DNA from: Bufo bufo
Taxonomy: Eukaryota > Chordata > Amphibia > Anura > Bufonidae
Reading direction: 5' to 3'
Assembly (NCBI RefSeq): GCF_905171765.1
Contig: NC_053397.1
Location: forward strand, 115,523,295 to 115,587,294
Length of the DNA: 64,000 bases
Positions 30,867-39,817 of the stretch are shown here, piece by piece. Position 1 is the stretch's first letter. Every line of letters starts with the position of its first letter. The position numbers were made by a program, and so were the translations under genes. The notes below the pieces were generated by a model. The model ran no database searches, was not told the origin of the DNA, and saw nothing but the letters and a program-made list of their open reading frames with translations.

Positions 30867-32090
30867 ATGGACATAGATATCTTTACATTTAGAGATAATA
30901 TGCATTTGAATGTACACGAAGTGTTTAGTGAAAAACCACAACCACATTGTAGTAATGATATTGATGTTGTATTTAATAATCTGGAGGCGCTGATGGTCAA
31001 AGAAATTAGGACCATCTGGGATGTGATATCCCTGGAAAAACTTCTGGTAGAAGATAAAATTCCAGAGGGTTTAAGGTGGCAGCTGCCTTTTAATTCCGAT
31101 TCTGAAGAAGAAATAAGGGAATGGGAAGATTTTGTTAACTCATTTGGTTTTGGAGCTATAAGATTTATTATTGATAGGAGGAAGAGGAAACTTACCTCGC
31201 TATGCAATAAGATTGATGATATAAAAACAAAATTTAAAGAACTACCTGAATACCACGAATTATCATTAAAATGCCAGAAGGAGGTAGTAAAAGCTGAGCA
31301 GGAAGTAAAAAAGAAAAAACAAAAAAAGTATTTAAAGGTAGTTGATGATTATAAAAATAACACAGTGTACAAATGGAAACAAAAAAAGGAAGAAACAGCA
31401 GTTTTTGTCAGTGAACCTGCAGATAATGAACACTCTGCACCCACTTATGAGAGAAACACTACATATGACCATCATGTAGAATCTAACACCGGTTGGGGTC
31501 AGACAAATTCCCGTGGCTATAGACCAAGGTGGAATGGTTACCGTAGGAATTACGGCCATTATAAACATGGAGGGAACGATTAATCCCAATATAACACCTA
31601 CCAATATCGAGGAAACAACAATCGATACCACCAGGGCCCCCGAGAATACCAAAATTCAGGGAATTTCAGACAACAATACCGCCCATATTTTGATAATAGA
31701 GGTATGGATAGCTATGCACCTGAATATAACGGAAGGTATCAGTCCGAGACAAATTATAGGTATCAGGATGAAAGATATCATAACGAGACAAATTATGGGG
31801 AAAAAACAGGACATGGACCAAGGGGGACTTATTCCCCTAGAGTTAATAGACAATATGAAAATCATACTGAAAAAGATAATAGGAATGAAGTACGATCGTA
31901 TCCTAATGAAAGAATTGATAATAGTGTTCAGGAAGAAAATTTTCCACACAAGTTAATAAAAGGAAAAATACAGCAAACACCACAAAAGAAGGAGGAAACA
32001 CCCAGAAAGAAAAAAAGGGAGGTAGAGGCAATAGGGGAGGAAAGAGACACAATAAGCCCTGATGCAAAGAAGGGCAGAGGGAATCTATAG
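30867..32090 (+). pseudogene. PLE2 right copy: upstream ORF1 of unknown function (one stop)
   Basis: The frame starts at ATG 30867 (MDIDIFTFRDNMHLNVH) and would be 408 codons, but a TAA at 31581-31583 splits it. I do not recognise the family. The first ~110 residues are acidic (NSDSEEEIREWEDFV). Residues about 110-180 are Lys/Glu-rich and look coiled-coil (CQKEVVKAEQEVKKKKQKKY). From about residue 200 the chain is rich in Arg, Tyr, Asn, Gly and Gln (GYRPRWNGYRRNYGHYKHGG, then YQYRGNNNRYHQGPREY), like RNA-binding disordered tails. The end is basic (ETPRKKKREVEA). The RT frame follows within a few bases, shifted. A Gag-like or RNA-binding role is a guess from composition and position. Confidence 0.72.
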
Positions 32091-32092
32091 GC

Positions 32093-33144
32093 ATTTATAA
32101 TCTAAGTTCCCATATTTTATCACCTGATGAGCTGTCGGTCCTCAGTAAGGGTCTCAAGTTTGCACCCACTTTTCATGGCAGCAAATTTGAGACCTATTTG
32201 GATCTGCATCGATTCATCAGAAAACTTAATATCTGCAAATATCTCACAAAAAATCTCATCAAGACTCCCCAAATAGATGGAACGGGGATATATACGAACC
32301 TAAGGAACAAATCTACATTTTATCCAGATAATAAAGAAAATGAGTGCATTGAAGCTTTTAAACGTGGTGTCTTGAAGGGACTTGATCAAATAGATATAAG
32401 GGGTACGAAACAGAATAATTTGAGTAAAAAAGAAAAAGAGTCTTTAAAAAATCTAGAACAACATGATCACATAATAATTAAGCCGGCTGATAAAGGGGGA
32501 GGGATAGTGTTATTAGATAAAGTGGATTATAATGCCGAAATGCAGAGAATCTTGAGTGATAAGAATACATATATGAGATTGAAAAATGATCCGGTCATTG
32601 AATACAAGAAGCAATTAAAAATACTCCTTGATAGAGGGTTAACTCAAGGGGTCCTTAATCAAAAAGAATATCAGTATTTGAATAATTTATACCCCAAAAC
32701 TCCAACTATATATTACTTACCAAAGGTACATAAGGATGCAGAGCGCCCCCCAGGTAGTCCGATAGTCTCTGGTATTGATTCAATCACCAGCCGCGTATCA
32801 GAGTACATAGATATTTTCTTACAGCGGTATGTTACCACTACTCCTTATTACTTAAGAGATACAGGGCATATATTGGAACTCCTGAAAGAAGTTGATAATA
32901 TCCCAGAAAATACTTTTTTAATGACACTTGATGTTACATCATTATATACTATAATACCTAATAATATCGGTATGGATGCGGTTAGATTTTATTTGGATAG
33001 TGATGAACAGATGAGGGAAGATCAGAAAATATTTATCCTAGACTGCATACACTATTGTTTGGGACATAATTATTTCTGGTATGATGATTATTATTTTCTA
33101 CAAGTCTCCGGTGTGGCGATGGGTGCGAAATTCGCACCCAGTTT
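32093..33144 (+). pseudogene. PLE2 right copy: RT, first part
   Basis: Directly after the ORF1 stop the frame IYNLSSHILSPDELSVLSKGLKFAPTF (landmark SPDELSVLSKGL) opens, continuing FETYLDLHRFIRKL, KPADKGGGIVLLDK, YYLPKVHKDAERPPG, FLMTLDVTSLYT with the catalytic Asp near 32930, and VSGVAMGAKFAPS at the break. The frame is open from before 32198. The CR1 fragment starts at 33145 and removes about 13 bp of target. There is no ATG near 32093, so the protein may be reached from ORF1 by frameshifting or reinitiation; the first good ATG is at 32198. Confidence 0.86.
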
Positions 33145-34313
33145 ACATAGAAACATAGAAACATAGAATGTGTCGGCAGATAAGAACCATTTGGCCCATC
33201 TAGTCTGCCCAATATATCTGAATCCTATGAATAGCCCCTGGCCCTATCTTATATGAAGGATAGCCTTATGCCTATCCCATGCATGCTTAAACCCCTTCAC
33301 TGTATTTGCAGCTACCACTTCTGCAGGAAGGCTATTCCATGCATCCATTAGTCTCTCAGTAAGGTAATACTTCCTTATATTACTTTTAAACCTTTGCCCC
33401 TCTAATTTAAAACTGTGTCCTCTTGTGGTAGTTTTTCTTCTTTTAAATATGCTCTCCTCCTTTACCGAGTTGATTCCCTTTATGTATTTAAAAGTTTCTA
33501 TCATATCCCCTCTGTCTCTTCTTTCTTCCAAGCTGTACATATTAAGGTCCTTTAACCTTTCCTGGTAAGTTTTATCCTGCAATCCATGCACTAGTTTAGT
33601 AGCTCTTCTCTGAACTCTCTCTAGAGTATCTATATCCTTCTGGAGATATGGCCTCCAGTACTGCGCACAATACTCCAAGTGAGGTCTCACCAGTGTTCTG
33701 TACAGCGGCATAAGCACTTCACTCTTTCTACTGATTATACCTCTCCCTATACATCCAAGCATTCTGCTGGCATTTCATGCTGCTCTATTACATTGTCTTC
33801 CCACCTTTAAGTCTTCTGAAATAATTACTCCTAAATCCCTTTCCTCAGATACTGAGGTCAGGACTGTGTCAAATATTCTATATTCTGCCCATGGGTTTTT
33901 ACGCCCCAGGTGCATTATCTTGCACTTATCCACATTAAATTTCAGTTTCCAGAGTTCTGACCATTCTTCTAGTTTTCCTAAATCCTTTTCCATTTGTCGT
34001 TTCCCTCCAGGAACATCAACCCTGTTACATATCTTTGTGTCATCAGCAAAAAGACAAACCTTACCATCGAGGCCTTTTGCAATATCACTTATGAAGATAT
34101 TAAACAAAATTGGTCCCAGTACAGATCCCTGTGGAACCCCACTGGTAACATGACCTTGTTTTGAATGTTCTCCATTGACTACAACCCTCTGTTGTCTGTC
34201 ACTCAGCCACTGCCTAATCCACTCAACAATATGGGAGTCCATGCTCAATGACTGCAGTTTATTGATAAGTCTTCTATGTGGGACAGTGTCAAAAGCCTTA
34301 CTAAAATCTAGAT
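33145..34313 (-). mobile_element. CR1-type LINE, 5'-truncated
   Basis: On the - strand the RT part reads YLDFSKAFDTVPHRRLI, VTSGVPQGSVLGPILF and FADDTKI (catalytic ADD), then the C-terminal ERVQRRATKLV, LNMYSLEERRDRGDMIETFKYIKG and WNSLPAEVV (landmarks). One TGA near 33773 splits the frame (34320-33775 and 33762-33244). The 3' end (33145-33165) is made of ATTCTATG/TTTCTATG octamers, the terminal repeat typical of CR1. It starts within RT, so it is 5'-truncated. Confidence 0.9.
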
Positions 34314-35536
34314 ATGGCATACTGGGAGCATTTTACCATCTCCCCTGCACTAAAGAGAGATACCGAGGATGGCAGTCTTTGATTTTGGAAAAGATATATC
34401 GATGACTGCATCGGTATCTGGTACGGCACTGAAAAAGGATTATTGGACTTTATTTCATGTATAAACTCTAATGAATGGAATATAAAATTCACCGAAGATA
34501 TCAGTAAAACCGCTATCCATTTTTTGGATCTTGAGATTAGGTTAGAACAAGGTAAAATTGTAACCAAAACCTATTTCAAACCAACTGACCGCAATGGGTA
34601 CATAGAAAGAAGTAGTTGTCATTACAAGCCTTGGTTATGTAATGTACCGAAAGGACAGCTACAAGAAATTGCACCAATATAGAAGATTATGAGAATCAAA
34701 GTAGCATCATTGTAGATCGGTTCATTGAAAAGGGATATGAAAAGGAAACATTATATGAACAAAGAGAAGAAGTAAAGCTAGATATTGACAAAACAAAAAA
34801 TAAAAATAAAAATAAGGATTCTAGTGAACATACACAATGCATGAGGGATAAATATCAATTTGCCTTCTCTACCTCTTATTCCACTATCTGCCCCCAGATT
34901 AGAAAGATCATACATCAGAACTGGAACGTTCTGAAAAATGATCGAACCATTGGAGATCTCATCCCAAAAAAACCTCCATTTATTTTTAAAAGAGCCCCTA
35001 CTGTTAGGAATCGGATTGTACATAGTTTTGTGAAGGATGTCCCTGTTACAACCAAATCCTGCAGTGTATTCACCTGGTGCGGCTTCTGCCCTTGTTGCAG
35101 AAATCGCTCCAGGGAGGAGAAGAAAAAATCAAAAATAAAAGAGAATGTGTCTACCTCCAAAGCAACCGTATTAAAGATAAAGGGAAATATCTCTTGTGAG
35201 ACTATGGGAGTCATCTATATGTTGGAGTGCCCTTGTGGGCTCCAATATATAGGTAGGACTCTAAGGAAGTTGAAAGTCCGGGTGGCAGAGCATATCAGAA
35301 ATATTAAAAAGGGGCTGGAGACGCATAGTGTCTCTGCCCATTTTAAGAGAGTTCATCAAAAAGATCCTAGTGGTTTGAAATTCTACGGTATAGAATTGGT
35401 TAAACGATATTGGCGAGGGGGTAACCCCGCCACCCAAATTAACAAGAAAGAAGCACAATGGATATTTGAGATGGACACTTTACAGCCACAAGAATTAAAT
35501 ATTGAGTGGGATATAAAAGCAGTCTGCATGGCCTGA
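34314..35536 (+). pseudogene. PLE2 right copy: RT, second part, and GIY-YIG endonuclease
   Basis: After CR1 the sequence resumes at ATGGCATACTGGGAG. TGA at 34379-34381 replaces a CGA seen in the left copy just before WKRYIDDCIGIW. A 10-bp deletion near 34672 shifts the frame after GQLQ. From 34841 to 35536 the frame is open and holds the linker (CGFCPCCRN) and GIY-YIG (GVIYMLECPCGLQYIGRT, AEHIRNIKKG, KEAQWIFEM). The stop position equals that of the left copy. Confidence 0.87.
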
Positions 35537-36290
35537 TCCGTATGATACCATTTCCGTTTTATATTTTATATTGATAATTTTATATTTTTAAATATATATG
35601 TTTTTATACATTTCACACATGTGTATTTATATTATATTTATATGTTATTGTATATTTTATGTGATATTATGTGTTTGTTTTTATTGCACATTTTTATTTG
35701 TTTGACATACGACATTTTGATTGACATGTCATTGGATAACGGAAGTCCGTTTCAGTTCCGGGGTAGAAGGGATCTTTTACTCGTGGTTTGCAGCGGCGTT
35801 TGTACCGCAGCCCCTGAAGAAGCTAACAGCGAAACCCGGGTCGGGCATTTCTATGTGCATGTTTGTAACTTATTAATTGTAAGTACAATAAATTCCTTAC
35901 CTTTGAAGATACCGAGGGTATTGCACCATCTGTTTTATTCCTTTTTGAAGGTATTCGGGTCCGGTGTTTGGATTCAGTGGTTGGTGACCCAGCACGAGAC
36001 CTGCAGACCAGTAGGAGGTGGTTTAGAATCTTTTCATATAAACATTACGTTTCAGCGAATTCTGCCTCTGGTATTCGGGTCCGGTGTTTGGATTTGGTGG
36101 TTGTTTTCCCACCACGAGACCTGCGGACCAGTAGGAGGTGGACTATAATTTCTTCGTATGAACAGTACGTTTCAGCGAATTCTACCTCTGGTAACTGGAT
36201 GATTTATCAGTTCTCTACATTTGCAGGACTTTATTACTGACACTTATTGTTTATTTAGAGCGCGGTTCCCGCATCTTTTGTTCTTTTGAG
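35537..36290 (+). repeat. PLE2 right copy: 3' region (pseudo-LTR)
   Basis: AT-rich noncoding start (35555-35700), hammerhead-like motif (35810-35846), AATAAA near 35888, then two tandem ~121-bp units starting GGTATTCGGGTCCGG at about 35950 and 36071. It mirrors 27724-28469. Confidence 0.85.
35810..35846 (+). ncRNA. hammerhead-ribozyme-like motif, PLE2 right copy
   Basis: GCCC (35810-35813), CTGAAGA (35814-35820), AGCTAACAGC, GAAA (35831-35834), CCCGGG, TC (cleavage after C35842) and GGGC (35843-35846). It is identical to the motif in the left copy, so both arms kept it. Confidence 0.67.
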
Positions 36291-36300
36291 GATTTTTTAT

Positions 36301-37223
36301 GCCTAGGTCCGGCGGAGTCGCGTGTTTGTTCATTATTATTGTCTACGTTGCAGTATATTTTTGAGTTGTTCGGGGTGCCGTTGGCAGCTGAGAAGATGGT
36401 GGGGCCCACAACGGAGTTGAGTTTTTTGGGCATTGTTATTGACACGCTTAAGATGGAGTGTCGGTTGCCTGAGGATAAGGTTCAGGATCTGAGGGGGGCT
36501 GTTGGGAGTGCAATGAGGACGCACAAGATTCGTTTGCGGGATTTGTAGTCATTATTGGGCAAATTGAATTTAGCATGTCGGATTATCCCGATGGGGCAAA
36601 TTTTTTTTAGGAGGTTGGCGGCTGCTACTGGGGGGGTGGGTGCCCCACATCATTTTATTCGTTTAGGGTGGGAGTTGAAAGGGGATTTGGTGGTTTGGGA
36701 TAAGTTTTTGAAGGATTTCAATGGCAGGGCATTGGTGTTAGGGGAGGTGGTGGATAGTTTTGATTTTGATTTGTATTCGGATGCAGGGGGGGTAGGTTTT
36801 GGGGTATACTGTAATGGCCAGTGGTGTGCGGGTCAGTGGCCTGAGTCTTGGGTGTTGAGGGGTTGGGTCCGCAATGTTGCATTGCTCGAATTGTTTCCGA
36901 TTGTTTTGGCGGTGGTGCTCTGGAGGGATAGGTTCCGTGATAGGATGGTTCGTTTTCACTGCGACAACCTGGGGGTGGTGCAGGCGATTAATGGATTGAC
37001 GGCCTCTTCTCCCCCTGTGGTTAAGTTATTGCAGCATTTGGTGTTATGTTGCTTGGAAATTAATGCTTGGATTGTGGCTGTGCATGTGCCAGGGGTTGAT
37101 AACGGTGTGGCTGACTCTCTTTCTCGTTTACAGTGGGAGCGTTTTCGGCAACTTGCCCCGGAGGCGGAGGCGGTCGGGTTGGTGTGTCCGGAGTTCCTGT
37201 GGGAGCTCTTGGAGGTACAGTAG
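36301..37223 (+). pseudogene. Ngaro1 RT C-terminal part and RNase H
   Basis: The RT frame resumes at the duplicated GATTTTTTAT. FGVPLAAEKMVGPTTELSFLGIVID is present around 36365-36435 (landmarks FGVPLAAEK and FLGIVID), and a TAG at 36546-36548 interrupts RDL|SLLGKLNLACRI. From 36555 the frame is open through the connection region and RNase H: FDLYSDAGGVGFGVY, then LLELFPIVLA, FHCDNLGVVQAING and HVPGVDNGVADSLSR, which supply the acidic residues typical of DIRS/Ngaro RNase H. The stop is at 37221-37223 and overlaps the start of the recombinase frame, as in Ngaro2. A small deletion or frame change also lies near 36305-36340. Confidence 0.85.
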
Positions 37224-38101
37224 CGGGGCTGTTGAGGGAGTCTTTGAGCGCTGGCACTTGGGCGGCGTACGGTAAGACCTGGAGTGAGTGGGAGGGGTGG
37301 TGTGCTGAGCTAGGAGTGGGGGTCAATGAGGGTGAGGTTCCGTTGGTGTTGTTCTTGGGGAATTTAGTTGAGATGGGGAGGTTAATAGCACAGGTGAATC
37401 GGGTTATGGCGGGTTTGGCATTTGGTTTTAAGCTTAGGGGCTTACCTGATGTTACTAAGACCTTTTTGGTGAGGCAGGTATTAAAAGGGTTTAGTAGGGG
37501 GAAGCGAATTGCGGATCAGAGACAGCCGGTTTCATTTGCGCTATTGTTGAAAATCGGGGAGCAGGTGGGTTTGATTTGTCGGTCTGTGGGTGAGGTACGG
37601 TTGTTTAAATTAGCCTTTTCGTTAGCATTTTTCGGGGCTTTTCGGCTGGGTGAGTTGGTGTGTCCTAGTGTTAATAGTACAGGGAGTTTGTGTTGGGGGG
37701 ATGTGGATTTGTATGGTGACAGGGTGGTAGTGCGGATACGGGTGTCTAAGATGGATAGGGAAGGTAAGGGGTGTAGTGTGTCACTGTTTGGGGTTCCGGG
37801 GTGTGGGTTGTGCCCGGTGCATTGCTTGAGGCAGTAACGGGAGGGCGTGAGTTTTGGGAACATGGGGCCCTTGCTGAGGCATGAGGACGGATCGTTTCTG
37901 TAGCGATTTCAGTTCGTGGCAGTGTTTAAAAAATGTTTGGGGGCGTTGGGAATGGACTCTAAGCTTTTTACGGGTCATTCCTTCAGGATTGGGGCAGCTA
38001 CGGAGGCGGCGAGGTTAGGTTTGAGCGAGGAGGTGATTAAGAAGATAGGGAGATGGGAATCTTCACGTTTTAAATCCTATGTGCGGTTGGGAGGTTGGTG
38101 A
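37133..38101 (+). pseudogene. Ngaro1 tyrosine recombinase
   Basis: The frame begins inside the RNase H end and continues with SAGTWAAYGKTWSEWEGW, a core-binding-like N-terminal region. The catalytic domain shows AFFGAFRLGELV (Arg I), KMDREGKG (the Lys-bearing beta-hairpin position), HSFRIGAATEAARLG (His-x-x-Arg) and IGRWESSRFKSYVR (Tyr). A TAA at 37836-37838, a TAG near 37901 and the surrounding sequence interrupt the frame; it is restored from 37916. The enzyme would join circular element cDNA to the genome, matching the absence of a target duplication at 2016/39818. The intact homologue in Ngaro2 (11802-10882) shows the same motifs in one frame. Confidence 0.87.
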
Positions 38102-38153
38102 GCTGGGATGTTGTCATTAATTTTCTTTTGTTTGCTTTGCAGGTGCGGTTTTG

Positions 38154-38732
38154 GTGTGGATTCTTGGGCATTCGTTTGTTTTCTGGGGGGCGCTTCGGGC
38201 GGATGTGCGACCAGAGGGGCGTCAGCTTGGTTTCAGTAGGGATGAGGCTGTGCTGCGGTAGCTGGGGACTAGGGGTATGTTGTGGGGGAGTGTGTTGAGG
38301 GAGGTGCACCGATTTGTGAGGTTAGATCGAGCCCCCGATATTTTAGTGTTGCATGTCGGGGGTAATGATTTGGGGGTTAGACCTTGCCGGGAGCTTATTA
38401 AGGATATTAAGTTTGATCTTTTGAGGTTGTGGTCTTTGTTTCCGGGTATGGTGACGGTTTGGTCCGACATAGTGGCTAGGAAGATGTGGAGAGAGGCGCG
38501 TTCGGTTGAGCGGATCAACAAGGCTAGGGTGAAGGTGAATAGGGCTATTGGGAGGTTTATGGCGCGGAATGGAGCAGTGGCGGTTCGGCATACGGACTTG
38601 GAAGCAGGGAGTGGGGGTTTTTGGAGGTCGGATGGTGTTCACTTGAATGCGCTGGGCATTGATCTTTGGGCTCTAGGTTTGCAGAATGGAATCGAACGTG
38701 CTTTGCGTTTGTGGAGGAACGCGCAGGTTTGA
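38154..38732 (+). pseudogene. Ngaro1 SGNH/GDSL-type hydrolase
   Basis: In one frame I read VWILGHSFVFWGALRADV (block I, Ser nucleophile in GHS), HVGGNDLG (block III, GxND) near 38352-38375, and SDGVHLNALGIDLW (block V, DxxH) near 38629-38670. These are the sequence blocks of SGNH hydrolases, and Ngaro-group elements are known to carry such a domain. Its role in retrotransposition is not established; esterase activity is usually presumed. One in-frame TAG at 38259-38261 replaces what is Trp-like context in Ngaro2. No ATG precedes the GHS block in this frame, which raises the question of how the ORF is started (see the acceptor-like site just upstream). Confidence 0.85.
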
Positions 38733-38763
38733 GGGTGGTTGTAAGGTTCAAGCTGCGCGTTGT

Positions 38764-39164
38764 TGGCGGTGGGAGATCATAGAAGCTGGTGGTATATGAC
38801 GGTAGTGGAAATGGGAGGGTCTCAATGGTGGGGCTGGACTCTCATAGTTTCAGGTACTTGGTTAATTGGTGAAGGCGTCCATCAGTTGGTGTCTCCGAGC
38901 TGGTGCTTACGGCTGGAGGCAAGATGGAGTTGCCAGGTTGGCTTCTTGTGGATGGTAACATTTTGGGGCTTCTACGATCTCCCTCGTCAGGGGTTAATGT
39001 TAATTTTAATGTTATTTATGGATGTATTTATTTTATTAATAAAACGGCTGCTGTGGCCGATTTAATCCAAGCATAGTGTGTGGTGTCTTATTGGGATGGT
39101 ACTTGGATGGTGGACAATGGGGAAGTTATGGTAGGCCCTGAGTAAGTAACCAATAACCTATCAA
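38764..39164 (+). repeat. Ngaro1 B1 repeat
   Basis: This ~401-bp segment matches B2 (39413-39817) almost base for base. B2 has a 6-bp GTTATT expansion and B1 an extra 2 bp near 39073. It holds an AATAAA (near 39040) that may serve polyadenylation. Confidence 0.9.
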
Positions 39165-39349
39165 GAGAGGCCGGACTAGGACGCAAGGTAAGGGGAGACA
39201 GTCATGATGGGTTTTGGTAGGAAGGGCCTGGGTTGGAGTTAGTTAACTGGGGTGGGGAGGAGTGGTTATGGTGATTAGGAAGGAGGAGTTTAGGGGTTAA
39301 ATAGAGGTGACTGGCAGTTAGCCGGCGCCATTTTGTTTGGAATCAAACT
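39165..39349 (+). repeat. Ngaro1 A2 repeat
   Basis: A second copy of A1 is placed directly between B1 and B2, giving the A1 … B1-A2-B2 arrangement of split direct repeats. The B1/A2 junction reads CCTATCAAGAGAGG and is the sequence expected at the closure of a circular intermediate. Confidence 0.92.
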
Positions 39350-39412
39350 CCCATCCTAAGGTTTTGGGGTTGTGCAATATATAGGTGTCAGTGGTAACTG
39401 TCGCGGCAGTCG

Positions 39413-39817
39413 TGGCGGTGGGAGATAATAGAAGCTGGTGGTATATGACGGTAGTGGAAATGGGAGGGCCTCAATGGTGGGGCTGGACTCTCATAGTTTC
39501 AGGTACTTGGTTAATTGGTGAAGGTGCCCATCAGTTGGTGTCTCCGAGCTGGTGCTTAAGGCTGGAGGCAAGATGGAGTTGCCAGGTTGGCTTCTTGTGG
39601 ATGGTAACATTTTGGGGCTTCTACGATCTCCCTCGTCAGAGGTTAATGTTAATTTTAATGTTATTGTTATTTATGGATGTATTTATTTTATTAATAAAAC
39701 GGCTGCTGTGGCCAATTTAATCCAAACAGTGTGTGGTGTCTTATTGGGATGGTACTTGGATGGGGGACAATGGGGAAGTTATGGTAGGCCCTGAGTAAGT
39801 AACCAATAACCTATCAT
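39413..39817 (+). repeat. Ngaro1 B2 repeat and 3' end
   Basis: The terminal copy of B ends in CCTATCAT at 39817, directly against the gypsy-A integrase sequence GGGTTGCCC. The stretch 39350-39412 between A2 and B2 is unique sequence with no gene. Confidence 0.9.

Larger units (their letters stand above)
27640..36290. mobile_element. PLE2: inverted dimer of a second Penelope-like family
   Basis: The element is flanked by GATTTTTTAT at 27630-27639 and 36291-36300 and splits the Ngaro1 RT. The left copy (- strand, 27640 to about 30740) is 5'-truncated. The right copy (+ strand, about 30745-36290) is near full length with an extra upstream ORF. The arms are reverse complements over the RT, endonuclease and 3' region. 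The left copy ends with an additional ~84 bp (27640-27723) equal to the 5' start of the right copy (30752-30836), as expected when a tandem or circular template is read past the unit end. The family differs from PLE1 in sequence. Confidence 0.9.
2017..39817 (+). mobile_element. Ngaro1: tyrosine-recombinase retrotransposon of Ngaro type, interrupted by two PLEs
   Basis: The element sits inside the gypsy-A integrase codon series (…TTTTCCA at 2016, GGGTTGCCC from 39818) without a target duplication, as expected for integration by a tyrosine recombinase. Its termini are split direct repeats: A1 (2017-2201) at the 5' end, and B1 (38764-39164), A2 (39165-39349) and B2 (39413-39817) at the 3' end. 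Coding order is Gag, RT-RNase H, tyrosine recombinase, SGNH hydrolase. Split direct repeats plus a hydrolase ORF are hallmarks of the Ngaro group. Inverted terminal repeats and the methyltransferase of DIRS1-like elements are not seen. PLE1 and PLE2 account for about 31.7 kb of the span. Confidence 0.9.

Noticed and set aside
32119..32150. CTGATGAG as a third hammerhead core
   Set aside because: It encodes PDELS in the PLE2 RT frame, and no GAAA with matching stems follows at a suitable distance.
38098..38142. A normal 45-nt intron joining recombinase and hydrolase
   Set aside because: Splicing at these sites does not bring the two frames into register, and the length is below usual vertebrate limits; only an acceptor role is kept as a possibility.
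2017..39817. DIRS1-type element
   Set aside because: Terminal repeats are direct and split, no inverted repeats or methyltransferase domain were seen, and an SGNH hydrolase is present, so Ngaro fits better.
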